A stretch of DNA of 64,000 nt, taken from Pseudomonas sp. Teo4 (GTDB lineage: Bacteria; Pseudomonadota; Gammaproteobacteria; Pseudomonadales; Pseudomonadaceae). Position numbers and translations under genes: made by a program. Below are positions 39,496 to 51,249 of this stretch, one piece after another; the first letter of the stretch is position 1; the number at the start of each line of letters is the position of its first letter. The stretch lies in contig NZ_JAXCIL010000001.1 in the NCBI RefSeq assembly GCF_034387475.1, positions 3,472,001 through 3,536,000 on the forward strand. Reading direction: 5' to 3'. Below the pieces are notes generated by a model. The model was not told the origin of the DNA and searched no databases. It worked only from the letters and a program-made list of their open reading frames with translations.

Positions 39496-40670
39496 GCCTG
39501 CGCCCCCGCTGCGGCCCGGGCAAGAATCTTCTTCGCCAGGCTCATGCGGTGCACTTCGTTCGGGCCATCGTAAATGCGGAAACTGCGGGCATCGCGGAAG
39601 ATCCGCTCGACAACCGATTCCCCGGTCACCCCTTGCCCACCCAACACCTGCACGCAGCGGTCGATCACCCGCCAGATACCCTCCGAGCTGAGCACCTTGG
39701 CCATGCTCGACTCGAAGTTGCCGCGCTCGCCCTGGTCCAGCACCCAGGCGCAATGCCAGATGGCCAGGCGCGTGGTGTGCAGGTCCATTTCGTTGTCGGC
39801 CAGCATGAAGCCCACCCCCTGGTGCTCGCCCAAAGCCTTGCCGAACGACACCCGGCGGTTGGCGTAGGCGCACGCCTCGTCATGGGCCCGGCGGGCCTGG
39901 CCGAGCCAGCGCATGCAGTGGGTGAGGCGCGCCGGGGCCAGGCGCACCTGGGCGTACCGAAAGCCCTTGCCGAGCTCGCCCAGCACATCGCTGGCCGGCA
40001 CCCGCAGGTTGTCGAAACGCAGCACCGCGTGGCCACCGGCGAAGCAGCTGTCGAGCGAGCCCATCATGCGTTCGAGGATGAACCCTGGGCGGTCGGTGTC
40101 GGTGAGGAACATGGTCGCGCTGCCGTCCTCCATGCGCGCCATGATGATCGCCAGCTGCGCGCCTTCGGCCCCAGTGATGAACCACTTCTGGCCGTTGATC
40201 ACGTAGTCGTCACCGTCGCGTACGGCCGTGGTGGTGAGCATCGACGGGTCGGAACCGGCCCCCGGGCTTGGCTCGGTCATGGCGAAACATGAGCGAATGC
40301 GCCCCTGTACCAGCGGCAGCAACCAGCGGTCTTTCTGGGCCGGGGTCGCAACTTGTTCCAACAGGTGAATGTTGCCTTCGTCCGGCGCGTGAATGTTGAG
40401 GGCCACCGGGCCCAGCGGCGAGTAGCCGGCCTCCTCGAACACGATGGCCTTTTCGATGTGGCTCAGGCCCAGCCCACCCATCTCGCGCGAGGCGTGGGGT
40501 GTCAGCAGGCCTTCGGCACGGGCCAGCGCCAGCAGCTCCTGACGCAGTTCGGAAGAAGGCCCATGGGCGGTCTGGCGCGGGTCCTGTTCAAACGGAATGA
40601 CGACCTCGGCGACAAAACGACGAACCTTGGCTTGCAGTTCAAGCAGTTCGGAAGGCAGAGCGAAGTGCAT
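39492..40670 (-). CDS. Acyl-CoA dehydrogenase (ACAD10/11/LvaC-like)
   Basis: 392 residues, full-length ACAD fold. Motifs are RSCFAMTEPSPGAGSDPSM, GQKWFITGAEGAQLAIIMAR, FDNLRVPASDVLGELGKG and, at the end, RIYDGPNEVHRMSLAKKIL. With the neighbouring kinase and DUF6285 genes it matches the LvaC position of the 4-hydroxyacyl-CoA pathway. There, an ACAD-fold enzyme removes a 4-phospho group and converts the substrate to the 3-hydroxyacyl-CoA. This role is inferred from gene order. It is 32 bp after the histidine phosphatase gene. Confidence 0.85.
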   Translation of the reverse strand: MHFALPSELLELQAKVRRFVAEVVIPFEQDPRQTAHGPSSELRQELLALARAEGLLTPHASREMGGLGLSHIEKAIVFEEAGYSPLGPVALNIHAPDEGNIHLLEQVATPAQKDRWLLPLVQGRIRSCFAMTEPSPGAGSDPSMLTTTAVRDGDDYVINGQKWFITGAEGAQLAIIMARMEDGSATMFLTDTDRPGFILERMMGSLDSCFAGGHAVLRFDNLRVPASDVLGELGKGFRYAQVRLAPARLTHCMRWLGQARRAHDEACAYANRRVSFGKALGEHQGVGFMLADNEMDLHTTRLAIWHCAWVLDQGERGNFESSMAKVLSSEGIWRVIDRCVQVLGGQGVTGESVVERIFRDARSFRIYDGPNEVHRMSLAKKILARAAAGAQA

Positions 40671-40702
40671 GGTGGGAAGTCCTTAGTTGGCAATGAGGAA
40701 AG

Positions 40703-41410
40703 TCAGGCGCGCAGGCGATGCGGGTCGATGGCGCTGAACAGGTGTTCCATGACGGTCTGCTGGATCGCAGCCTTGCTCGGGTCGTAGGGGGTGAAGTTGT
40801 GCGTTCGGATAATCGCCCGCACCACCTGCGTACCGCGCATGTCGACGTCGACGATGTTGAGGCAGGCGTGGTCCTGCTCGAACGCAGCCAGGCCACGCAG
40901 CCCTGCACCGCTGGCCCAGGCCAGGAGAATGCGGTTGACGGCGTCGTGGGTGACCAGCAACAGCGACGACCAGTCGGGTTCGGCCAGCAGTTGCTGGAAG
41001 CCCTCCAGCACGCGCTGCTCGAAGGCGACCCAAGGCTCGCCCCGCAAGAAGGCGGCACCGGCCAGGTGGGCGCACTGGTAGGCTTCGGTCACCTCCTGCT
41101 GCAGGCATTCATGGGGGATCTCACGCAGCCGGCCAGCACGGACCTCACGCAGTTGGCTGCACTGTTCGACCCTCAGCGGCCGTTCACCCAGCACGTGGTC
41201 CAGGGTTTGCCGGGTGCGGGGGTAGTCCGAACACACTGCACGGTCGAACGGCGTGTCGGCCAATACCTTGCCCAGCACCTGCGCTTGCCATGCGCCGGTT
41301 TCCGAAAGGGGCACGCTGCGCGGGTCCAGCGGGCGGCCGGTGGCGTCGAAATAGCTGACATGGCCATGGCGAACCAGATAACAACGGCGACGACGCAAGG
41401 GCTCAGTCAT
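40703..41410 (-). CDS. Histidine phosphatase family protein
   Basis: 235 residues with the phosphohistidine motif LVRHGH near residue 13 (CYLVRHGHVSYFD) and the second catalytic region LLLVTHDAVNRILL. It belongs to the phosphoglycerate mutase-like superfamily. It overlaps the DUF6285 gene by 8 bp and sits between the kinase pair and the acyl-CoA dehydrogenase. A phosphatase beside a hydroxyacyl-CoA kinase could recycle or proofread phosphorylated intermediates. Human ACAD10 carries a phosphatase-like domain too, though of another fold (HAD). Confidence 0.83.
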   Translation of the reverse strand: MTEPLRRRRCYLVRHGHVSYFDATGRPLDPRSVPLSETGAWQAQVLGKVLADTPFDRAVCSDYPRTRQTLDHVLGERPLRVEQCSQLREVRAGRLREIPHECLQQEVTEAYQCAHLAGAAFLRGEPWVAFEQRVLEGFQQLLAEPDWSSLLLVTHDAVNRILLAWASGAGLRGLAAFEQDHACLNIVDVDMRGTQVVRAIIRTHNFTPYDPSKAAIQQTVMEHLFSAIDPHRLRA

Positions 41411-41762
41411 GGGCGAGTACCTTGGGGTTGCTGATGCTCAGTTGCGCACGGTTGACCTTGTGCAGCGCCGGCCACAGGCGCGCCGGGTCGAACGCGCCCT
41501 GGCGGATTTGGCGGGCCAACTCGCCACGGGCTTGCTCCAGGCTCAATTCAAGTGGGTCTGGCAGCGCCAGCAGCTCGGCCAGCACATGCCGCTCAAGCTC
41601 AATGCAGGCCGGCCCCTGTTCAATTTCGCGGCTGGCCATGAGCATCGCGCTGGCGACCATGCGCGCCTCGTAATGCAGCGTCCCCGGCATGGCAGGCAGC
41701 AGTTGCGTAAGCAGCACTTCACGTGCCGTGGCCAGCAGGTCGCAGGCATCGGGTGCGTTCAT
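41403..41762 (-). CDS. DUF6285 (LvaB-like) kinase partner
   Basis: A 119-residue helical protein (MNAPDACDLLATAREVLLTQ, then MPGTLHYEARMVASAMLMAS REIEQGP). It resembles the LvaB/DUF6285 family, which is small and is needed by the LvaA kinase in the levulinate pathway. The overlap of 4 bp with the phosphotransferase gene and 8 bp with the phosphatase gene supports a stable complex. Family assignment is by size, order and remembered sequence. Confidence 0.7.
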   Translation of the reverse strand: MNAPDACDLLATAREVLLTQLLPAMPGTLHYEARMVASAMLMASREIEQGPACIELERHVLAELLALPDPLELSLEQARGELARQIRQGAFDPARLWPALHKVNRAQLSISNPKVLAHD

Positions 41763-42778
41763 AGGTGTTCTCCACGGGTGAGCAGCAGGATTTCCTGTTC
41801 CAGTTCGGCCACCATGCGCCCAGTCAGCGCCAGCTCCAGCGAACGTTGCTGGCCAGACACATGGCGCTCGGCTTGCTGCAAGGCGATCACCGCCCAGCGC
41901 AGGTGGGCCATGACCTGCCAGAAGGCCAGCGACTCACCGTCAAGCTCCAGGGCTGACACACTGTGGTAGCCCGCCAGCATGTCCTCCAGCCGACCGATGC
42001 CACCTGCTTCCAGGTCCGGGCGACTGAAACGCCAGCAGCGCGCGGTGAACCAGCCGAGGTCCTCGCGTGGGTCGCCCCAGCCGGCGAATTCCCAGTCCAG
42101 TACGCCGGTCAGCTCACTGCCGTCGACCAGGTAATTGCCGGTGCGGTAGTCGCGGTGGATCAGCCGCGGTGGCAAGGGTGTCGGCCTGTTCTCTTCACAC
42201 CAGCGCAAGCCCCACTCCAGCACCGGGTGGGCGCCCGGCAACGCATCGAGAAAACGGCGGTACTGCTCGATACTGGCGAGCGCGGGGTCTGCTGCTGGCT
42301 GGGGCAAGAACGCCAGTGCCGGTTGCGGAGGGATCACGCGATGCAGGCGCGCCAGGTTGGCCCCCAACTGTTCGCACAGGTTGGGGCGCCCCTCGGGCAG
42401 GTTGGGCGCGCGGGTCAGGTGGTGGCCGCTGGCGGTACCGCCGAGGGCCTGCATGATGAAGAATTCGCGGCCAATCACGCTGCGGTCAAGGCACAGCCAC
42501 AGCGGCTCGGGCACCTTCACACCAGCCTGATGGGCGATGCTCAGCACCGCGAACTCCTGCTCACGGCTCATGCTCGCGGCCACCACCGATGCCGCGTCGG
42601 TGCGCAGTACCCAGCGTTGTGGTGTGTGGTTTACACGCCCCTGCAGCAGCCAGTTCTCCTGGATGGCACCGCCGGACAGGCGCTCGCTGTGCTCGATGAC
42701 GACGGGCTGGTCCAGTAACTGCGACAACCAGGCGGACAACGCCTGCTGGATCTGCTGTGGGTGAAGAAGGCTTGCCAT
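41759..42778 (-). CDS. APH-family phosphotransferase (LvaA-like)
   Basis: 339 residues. The aminoglycoside/choline-kinase-like fold shows HRDYRTGNYLV (Brenner motif) and the metal-binding LDWEFAGWGDPREDLGW. In the levulinate operon the LvaA kinase phosphorylates 4-hydroxyacyl-CoA with LvaB; the same pair is found here, followed by ACAD and SDR genes. A substrate other than 4-hydroxyvaleryl-CoA is likely, since no lvaE-like ligase is in this operon. The start is 278 bp from the divergent LuxR start, so an AT-rich shared promoter region lies between. Confidence 0.85.
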   Translation of the reverse strand: MASLLHPQQIQQALSAWLSQLLDQPVVIEHSERLSGGAIQENWLLQGRVNHTPQRWVLRTDAASVVAASMSREQEFAVLSIAHQAGVKVPEPLWLCLDRSVIGREFFIMQALGGTASGHHLTRAPNLPEGRPNLCEQLGANLARLHRVIPPQPALAFLPQPAADPALASIEQYRRFLDALPGAHPVLEWGLRWCEENRPTPLPPRLIHRDYRTGNYLVDGSELTGVLDWEFAGWGDPREDLGWFTARCWRFSRPDLEAGGIGRLEDMLAGYHSVSALELDGESLAFWQVMAHLRWAVIALQQAERHVSGQQRSLELALTGRMVAELEQEILLLTRGEHL

Positions 42779-43056
42779 GGGGTTTCGATCTCACTCGTTC
42801 GCACTTGGCCAGTGCATAGGCAAGATCACTGCCAGCGTTTGAATTAATTATTTTTATTCAATAAAAACAAAGAATTACGAGATAATAGCGGTGCTGGCGC
42901 AGCCGGTGTCGTGGCAAATCTGAACGCGGTGAAAGCAAGGCTGAAAGACGCACGTCAGAAATGAAATGCCGGTGCCCTGCCTCAAGCTTCCTCGACAACA
43001 GTGCCCCTCTCTCGGCTAGGATGGCAGCACTACAAGAACGACAGTCCAAGGCCGCC

Positions 43057-45714
43057 ATGGACCTCCCACTGCTCAAGCTCAACCAGCTACGCCCCCCCGC
43101 CGAGCCCGCCAAGGCACTGGTGCGCACACGCCTGCTGCAACAACTTGCCAGCGTCCAGGAACAAGGTGCCGTCACACTGCTGCAAGCCCCTTTGGGCTAT
43201 GGCAAAAGCACCCTGCTGGCCCAGTTCGCCCGCAGCCTGACCGGCGCCACTGCCTGGCTGCGCCTGACCCCAGCCGAGAACCAGCCGCTCAGCCTGCTGC
43301 TGCACTTGCACGCGGCCCTGCGACTGCCTGCCAGCCAGCGCAACAGCTCACAGCCCGAACCGTTGTGGAGCCAGATCGTCGCCGACCTGGAAGCACGCCA
43401 CGAACCCTTGACCCTGCTGCTGGACGACCTGCACCTGCTCAGCGCCCCCAACGCCTGGCAGTACCTCGACACGCTGCTGCATTTCCCGCCTGCAGCCTTG
43501 CGCCTTGTGGCCGCCAGCGAAGGCCCGCCGCGCCTGCCGCTGGCCCACCTGCGCCGAGATGGGCGCCTGCAGGTACTGGACACCCGTGAGCTGGCGCTGG
43601 ACAGCGAAGAAACCCGCCAACTGGCCAGCCGTAGCGACGTGCCATTGGGCACCGACGCGCTGTACCAGTTGCGCGCGGGCAGCGAAGGCTGGATCAGCGG
43701 CGTCTTGTTCTGGTTCCAGGCCTACCGCCAGGCGCAGTACAGCAGCGGCCAACTACCCGACGACTTGCGCCCGATCACCCGCCAGGCTTACGCCGATGCC
43801 CGCCAGTTTCTGGAAGAAGAGCGCCTGCGCAAGCTTACCCCCGGCCTGCTGCAGTTTCTCGAACGTACCGCCGTCGCCCAGGTGTTCGATGCCGACCTGG
43901 CCGGCGAACTGAGCGCCACCCACGATGCCCGCGACGCCCTGCGCCAGTTGCAGCGCCTGGACTTGTTCGTCAATGCACGCCCCGGCGAGCCTACCGAATA
44001 CCGTTACCACCCAGCCCTGCGTAACGGCCTCTACCAGCGCCTGGAACAACGCGACCCGCAGCACCTGCGCCAGTTGCATCGTCAGGCCGCCGATTGGCTG
44101 CTGGCGCGGCGGCGCTACACCGAGGCGATCTACCAGTTCGGCCGCGCCCGCGACCTGGACGCCGTGCTCAATGCCGTCGACCAGCACGCCTTCGAGCTGT
44201 TGCGCGAGGGCAAGGTCAATGTTCTGGTCGATGTGCTCGACGAAGTGGCCGGGCATGCCGGCAGCGACAGTTTTACCCTGGCCGTCACCGAAGCCTCCAC
44301 GGTCATGGTGACCAACGATATCGCCCAGGCCAGCCAGTGCATCCGCAGGCTGCAGCGCCTGCAACGGCGCCAGCCACACCCCAAGCACCCCGAGCGGGTG
44401 CAGCAGACCGTGATGTTTCTGCGCAGCCGCCTGGCCTACCTGGGCGGCAACCTCAGCCACAGCCTGGCCATCGCCGCACAGGCGCTGCAGCGTTTCGCGC
44501 AACACAACGCAGCGCGCTCGGTGCTGTATTTCGACCGCGCCAGCTGCCTGTTCGCCCTCGGCCAACTGCCCCAGGCGTACAGCGAGGCCGAACGCGCTTT
44601 GCACGAGCTGCAAGGTTTTGGCCTGAGCGGCTACACCAACCTGCTGCACCTGCTGCTGGCCCAGATCGACCTTGCCCAAGGCAACAGCGAAGCGGCCTGG
44701 CGGCGCCTGCACGGCATGGCAGAAACGCCAGCGGCGGGCAGCTCCGGGCGTTTTTATGAGCTGTTCCGTCACCTGGGCAAGGGCCTGGCCCTGCTGCAGG
44801 CCAACCAGCTCAGCCAGGCTCGGCAATGCCTGGCCCAGGCCGAACTGTTGGCCATGGGCTTTCCCCACAGCGCCGCCTTGCCCTGGGTGTTCCACCACCA
44901 GGCCTGTCTGCACTGGGCGCTCGGCGAAACCGCGCTGGCCAAGGCACGCTGGGAAGAAGTGCGCCGCCTGGCCCGCCAGTACCGGCTGTTCACCCTCTAC
45001 CGCCAGGCAGGCGCATGGCTGGCGCGCCTGGCCGTGCGTGAAAACGACCAGGATTACCTGCTCGACTGGCTCGGCCAGTGGCACTGGTGCGCACGCCAGT
45101 ACGGCGATGAGTTGATGCCCGAGGAATGGCTGGCCTATGCCTGGGTGCAGCGCCATTTGGGCCAACACACCAAGGCCCAACAGATTCAGGCAACGCTCAA
45201 GGACCAGGCGCTGGCGCAGGACAACCACCGTCTGCTGCTCGATACACTGCTGCTCGAAGCCGGGCTCGCCCACGACCGTAAAGACCGCGACCAGGCCTTG
45301 CATAGCCTTGAACACGCGTTGCAGCTTTCCGACCGGCACGACTTTGGCCAGTTGTTGCAGTACGAGGGTGACACCCATCTGGAAGGCCTGCGCCAGTTGT
45401 TGCTTCAACCTGTACGCGAACAGCTTGGCTTGCAGGCGCCAGCGCCCTCACGCGAACGCCTCAACGCACTGTTCCGTCCGTTGCTGGCCGGCAAGGACCC
45501 GGCCGATTCAGCGCTGATCGTGCCGTTGTCTCGACGCGAGCTGGACGTTCTGCAACGCATGGCCCGCGGCCAGACCAACCAGCAGATTGCCGATGCACTG
45601 TTCATCAGCCACAGCACGGTCAAGACCCACATCAACAACCTGTTCCGCAAACTCGACGTCGCCGACCGAGACAGTGCCCTGTGCTCGGCCAAGGAACTGC
45701 AACTGCTGGACTGA
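43057..45714 (+). CDS. MalT-like LuxR family ATP-binding regulator (LAL)
   Basis: 885 residues from ATG 43057. The Walker A motif LLQAPLGYGKSTLL is at 41-54, then a NACHT/STAND-type ATPase and a long TPR-like helical region. The C-terminal LuxR HTH (LSRRELDVLQRMARGQTNQQ, then ALFISHSTVKTHINNLFRKL) ends the protein. Upstream in-frame starts at 42961 and 43021 cannot be excluded. It is divergent from the kinase operon and precedes the fadE-fadB-fadA operon, so it may activate both. MalT-type proteins respond to small-molecule inducers. Confidence 0.88.
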   Translation: MDLPLLKLNQLRPPAEPAKALVRTRLLQQLASVQEQGAVTLLQAPLGYGKSTLLAQFARSLTGATAWLRLTPAENQPLSLLLHLHAALRLPASQRNSSQPEPLWSQIVADLEARHEPLTLLLDDLHLLSAPNAWQYLDTLLHFPPAALRLVAASEGPPRLPLAHLRRDGRLQVLDTRELALDSEETRQLASRSDVPLGTDALYQLRAGSEGWISGVLFWFQAYRQAQYSSGQLPDDLRPITRQAYADARQFLEEERLRKLTPGLLQFLERTAVAQVFDADLAGELSATHDARDALRQLQRLDLFVNARPGEPTEYRYHPALRNGLYQRLEQRDPQHLRQLHRQAADWLLARRRYTEAIYQFGRARDLDAVLNAVDQHAFELLREGKVNVLVDVLDEVAGHAGSDSFTLAVTEASTVMVTNDIAQASQCIRRLQRLQRRQPHPKHPERVQQTVMFLRSRLAYLGGNLSHSLAIAAQALQRFAQHNAARSVLYFDRASCLFALGQLPQAYSEAERALHELQGFGLSGYTNLLHLLLAQIDLAQGNSEAAWRRLHGMAETPAAGSSGRFYELFRHLGKGLALLQANQLSQARQCLAQAELLAMGFPHSAALPWVFHHQACLHWALGETALAKARWEEVRRLARQYRLFTLYRQAGAWLARLAVRENDQDYLLDWLGQWHWCARQYGDELMPEEWLAYAWVQRHLGQHTKAQQIQATLKDQALAQDNHRLLLDTLLLEAGLAHDRKDRDQALHSLEHALQLSDRHDFGQLLQYEGDTHLEGLRQLLLQPVREQLGLQAPAPSRERLNALFRPLLAGKDPADSALIVPLSRRELDVLQRMARGQTNQQIADALFISHSTVKTHINNLFRKLDVADRDSALCSAKELQLLD

Positions 45715-45715
45715 C

Positions 45716-45772
45716 CTCCACCGGGGGCCAGGCGCCATTTCCACCCCCCAATCCACCGGGGGGTTGGACGCC
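45716..45772 (+). promoter_or_regulatory. Direct repeats upstream of fadE-like gene
   Basis: CTCCACCGGGGGCCAGGCGC (45716) and ATCCACCGGGGGGTTGGACG (45751) form a tandem repeat at about 35-bp spacing. CCCCCC-N8-GGGGGG inside it can also fold back. It lies just after the LuxR gene stop and about 60 bp before the fadE start. This is a candidate site for the LuxR/LAL protein or the PrpR-like activator. Confidence 0.4.
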
Positions 45773-45827
45773 TGCCCCAGGGGCTGCCTGTTACAACATG
45801 CCGAAACCCCTCACCCAGGAATTCGGC

Positions 45828-47615
45828 ATGCCCAGCTACAACGCCCCGCTGCGCGATATCGCCTTCGTTGCGCATGAACTGCTCGACCTGAGCAGTCACT
45901 ACCAGCACCTCAGCGGCTGCGAAGCCGTCGATGCCGCCACCTTCGATGCCATCGTCGAAGAAGGCGCCAAGTTCGCGGAACAAGAGCTGGCCCCGCTCAA
46001 TGCCGTGGGCGACCAGCACGGCTGCCAGTGGCATGACGGCAAGGTCACCACCCCGCCCGGTTTTGCCGAAGCATTCGAGCGTTATGCCGCCAACGGCTGG
46101 CTGGGCCTGGACAAGCACCCGGCCTTCGGCGGCCAGGGTTTGCCCCCTTCGCTGGGCTTCGTCAACTACGAGATGGTCTGCAGCGCCAACCATGCCTGGG
46201 GCATGTACGGCAACCTCACCGGCGGCGCCATCAGCACCCTCAGCGAACATGCCGACGAAGCCCTGCAGCAGCGATTTCTGCCACCGATGATCGCCGGTCG
46301 CTGGGGCGGCACCATGTGCCTGACCGAGGCCCACTGCGGCTCGGACCTGGGCCTGCTGCGCACCAGTGCTCACCCCGGGGCCAATGGCAGCTACCGCATC
46401 AGCGGCAGCAAGATGTTCATCTCGGCCGGCGACCACGACCTGACCGAAAACATCGTGCATCTGGTACTGGCGCGCATCGAGGGTGCGCCAGCGGGGGTCA
46501 AGGGCATCTCGCTGTTCGCGGTGCCGAAGATCCAGGTCGATGCCGATGGCAAGCTGGGCGCACCCAACGGCGTGAGCTGCGGCTCGATCGAACACAAGAT
46601 GGGCATCCACGGCAATGCCACTTGCGTGCTCAACTTCGACAGTGCCTGCGGCTACCTGCTGGGTGAGGCCAACCGTGGCCTGAACGCCATGTTCACCTAC
46701 ATCAACGAGTCGCGCCTGGCGGTTTCGCAGCAGGCCCAGGCCCACGCCGAAGCCTCGTTCCAGGGCGCCCTGGCCTATGCCCGGGAGCGCGTGCAGATGC
46801 GCGCCACCCCACGCCTTAAAGCGGACCAACCCGCCGACCCGATCATCGGCCATGCCGATGTGCGGCGCATTCTGCTGACACAAAAAGCCTTCGCTGAAGG
46901 CGGGCGCATGCTCACCTACACCTGTGCCCAGGGTGTCGACCTGCTGCACCACGGCGCCACGCCAGGCGCACGTCAGGCTGCGGCCCGCCGCCTGGCGCTG
47001 CTGACGCCCATCGCCAAAGGGTTCCTGACCGAAACCGGCATCGAGGCGGCGCAGTTGGGTATCCAGGTGTTCGGCGGCCACGGCTACATCCGCGAATGGG
47101 GCATGGAGCAGATTGCCCGTGATGTACGCATCACCGCCATCTACGAGGGCACCAACACCATTCAGGGCCTCGACCTGCTGACCCGCAAAGTATTCGCCGA
47201 TGGAGGCGAGGCGCTGGCCGAACTGCTGGGTGAAATCGAAAACTTCACCCGCGACACCGTCGTCCCCGTCGAACTGGTCAAGGCACTGCAGCAGCGCGTA
47301 ACGGCCTGGCGCGAGGTCAGCGACTGGCTGCGCGAAACTGGCGGCGAGGATGCCAACCTGGTCGGCGCCAGCGCCTTCGATTACCTGATGCTCAGCGGCT
47401 ACACGCTGATCGGCTACTTCTGGCTGCGTGCCGCCGACCTGGCCGAGCGTGCGCTGGCAGAAGGCAGCACCGAGGTAGCGTTCTATCAGGGCAAGCGTGA
47501 AACCGCACGCTTCTACCTGCAGCGCCTGCTACCCCGCGCCGACCTGCATCACACGCTGATCCGCAGTGGTAGCCAGAACCTGATGGCCATCAGCGACGCC
47601 GCCTTCGCTCGCTGA
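45828..47615 (+). CDS. Acyl-CoA dehydrogenase (FadE/AcdA2 type, C-terminal extension)
   Basis: 595 residues, longer than classical short-chain ACADs. It carries the N-terminal and C-terminal ACAD domains of the AidB-distant FadE group: MCLTEAHCGSDLGLLRT, ISGSKMFISAGDHDLTENIV and FGGHGYIREWGMEQIARDVRI. It introduces the alpha-beta double bond with FAD. ATG 45828 is chosen (the ribosome site CCAGGAATT precedes it). It is the first of the fadE-fadB-fadA-SDR set and fits a pathway for branched or medium acyl-CoA. Confidence 0.9.
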   Translation: MPSYNAPLRDIAFVAHELLDLSSHYQHLSGCEAVDAATFDAIVEEGAKFAEQELAPLNAVGDQHGCQWHDGKVTTPPGFAEAFERYAANGWLGLDKHPAFGGQGLPPSLGFVNYEMVCSANHAWGMYGNLTGGAISTLSEHADEALQQRFLPPMIAGRWGGTMCLTEAHCGSDLGLLRTSAHPGANGSYRISGSKMFISAGDHDLTENIVHLVLARIEGAPAGVKGISLFAVPKIQVDADGKLGAPNGVSCGSIEHKMGIHGNATCVLNFDSACGYLLGEANRGLNAMFTYINESRLAVSQQAQAHAEASFQGALAYARERVQMRATPRLKADQPADPIIGHADVRRILLTQKAFAEGGRMLTYTCAQGVDLLHHGATPGARQAAARRLALLTPIAKGFLTETGIEAAQLGIQVFGGHGYIREWGMEQIARDVRITAIYEGTNTIQGLDLLTRKVFADGGEALAELLGEIENFTRDTVVPVELVKALQQRVTAWREVSDWLRETGGEDANLVGASAFDYLMLSGYTLIGYFWLRAADLAERALAEGSTEVAFYQGKRETARFYLQRLLPRADLHHTLIRSGSQNLMAISDAAFAR

Positions 47616-47661
47616 CGTTTCCCTGCAAGCCCGCTGCCCTCTTCCGGGTAGCGGAATCTTT

Positions 47662-47693
47662 AGGTGGCGTCGGGTTGCTCCTCACCGCCACCT
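47662..47693 (+). terminator. Possible hairpin terminator after fadE-like gene
   Basis: AGGTGGCG and CGCCACCT pair across a 16-base loop and are followed by CGTTTTG. The T run is short, so read-through to the FadB gene is possible. Confidence 0.45.
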
Positions 47694-47737
47694 CGTTTTG
47701 CCCTAGCCCCACCCGAATTCAGTAAAAGAGGGTTCCC

Positions 47738-49843
<2,106 letters not shown>

Positions 49844-49857
49844 CCGAGGAACCCGTC

Positions 49858-51042
49858 ATGAAAGAAGCTGTGATTCTCTCCACCGCCCGCACGCCCATCG
49901 GCAAGGCCTTTCGCGGTGGCCTGAACAACATCCATTCGCCCAGCCTGGCCGCCCACGCAATCAAGGCCGCCGTGGAACGCGCCGGTATCGAAGCCGATGA
50001 AATCGAAGATCTGGTGATGGGCACCGCCATGCCGTCCGGCACCGCCGGCTGGAACCTGGGGCGCATGAGCGCCCTGGCCGCCGGCCTGCCCGTGTCGGTC
50101 AGCGGCCAGACCCTCGACCGCCAGTGCGCCTCAGGCCTGATGGCCATCGCCACCGCCGCCAAGCAGATCATCGTCGATGGCATGCAGGCCACCATCGGTG
50201 CCGGCCACGAGAACATCAGCGCGGTGCAAACGCGCAACCTGGAATGGGCGCTCGCCGAACAGGACAGTCAGGTGATCCGGCATGCCGCACACGCCTACAT
50301 GCCCATGCTGCACACCGCCGAGCATGTCGCCAGGCGCTATGGCATCAGCCGCGAGGCACAAGATGCCTACGCCCTGCAGTCCCAGCAGCGCACCGCCGCC
50401 GCGCAGATGGCCGGCCTGTTCGAAACCGAGATCGTGCCAATTACCACCCAACAGGCGGTCACCGATAAGCAGACTGGCGAAGTCAGCTACCGCCGCGTGA
50501 GCTTGAGCCTGGACGAAGGCAACCGCCCGAAAACCATCTTGGACGACCTCACCCGCCTGCAACCGGTGGTTGAAGGCGGCTGCGTCACCGCCGGCAACGC
50601 CAGCCAGCTGTCCGATGGCGCCAGCGCCTGCGTGCTGATGGACGCGCGCCTGGCCGAGCAGCGCAACCTCAGGCCGCTGGGCCTGTATCGCGGCATTGCC
50701 GTGGCCGGCCTGGCCCCGGAGGAAATGGGCATTGGCCCGGTGTATGCCGTGCCCAAGCTGCTCAAGCAGCACGGCCTGAAGGTGGACGACATTGGCCTTT
50801 GGGAGCTCAACGAAGCCTTCGCCTGCCAGGTGCTGTACTGCCGCGACCGCCTGCACATCGACCCGGCGCGGCTGAACGTCAACGGCGGCGCCATCGCCAT
50901 CGGCCACCCGTACGGCATGAGCGGCGCGCGGATGGTTGGCCATGCCCTGCTCGAAGGCAAGCGCCGTGGCGTGAAGTACGTGGTGGTGACCATGTGCGTG
51001 GGCGGCGGCATGGGTGCCGCTGGTTTGTTCGAAGTGCTGTGA
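49858..51042 (+). CDS. Acetyl-CoA acetyltransferase (thiolase)
   Basis: 394 residues. The nucleophilic cysteine C90 is in [11 protein letters not shown], the histidine in [16 protein letters not shown], and the second cysteine in [14 protein letters not shown]. It cleaves 3-ketoacyl-CoA with CoA. ATG 49858 is chosen; the frame is open upstream inside the fadB gene. It follows fadB-like by 14 bp and is the last step of the local beta-oxidation set. Confidence 0.93.
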   Translation: MKEAVILSTARTPIGKAFRGGLNNIHSPSLAAHAIKAAVERAGIEADEIEDLVMGTAMPSGTAGWNLGRMSALAAGLPVSVSGQTLDRQCASGLMAIATAAKQIIVDGMQATIGAGHENISAVQTRNLEWALAEQDSQVIRHAAHAYMPMLHTAEHVARRYGISREAQDAYALQSQQRTAAAQMAGLFETEIVPITTQQAVTDKQTGEVSYRRVSLSLDEGNRPKTILDDLTRLQPVVEGGCVTAGNASQLSDGASACVLMDARLAEQRNLRPLGLYRGIAVAGLAPEEMGIGPVYAVPKLLKQHGLKVDDIGLWELNEAFACQVLYCRDRLHIDPARLNVNGGAIAIGHPYGMSGARMVGHALLEGKRRGVKYVVVTMCVGGGMGAAGLFEVL

Positions 51043-51100
51043 GTTTTTCGGCTGCTAGCGCTCATCGCGCAGCAAACCTTAGTAAGGCCGCCGCTAACCC

Positions 51101-51198
51101 GTGGGAGCTGGCGAAGCCTGCGATCGAGGGCACAGCCCTCGCACAAACCGATATTGGGGGCCGCTTTGCGGCCCATCGCAGGCTTCGCCAGCTCCCAC
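51101..51198. repeat. Inverted repeat GTGGGAGCTGGCGAAGCCTG, copy 1
   Basis: GTGGGAGCTGGCGAAGCCTG and its complement (CAGGCTTCGCCAGCTCCCAC) bracket about 58 bp. A related copy lies at 59243-59339. It sits between the thiolase and SDR genes. Confidence 0.8.
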
Positions 51199-51249
51199 AG
51201 ATCTCCCACAGATCTTTTGGCGACCTTTGCACCTGACAAGGACCCAACC

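Noticed and set aside
47664..47680. Possible sigma54 promoter (TGGCG...TTGCT) before the FadB gene
   Set aside because: The GG and GC pairs are 9 bases apart rather than the required 10, and the segment lies inside a hairpin that looks like a terminator.
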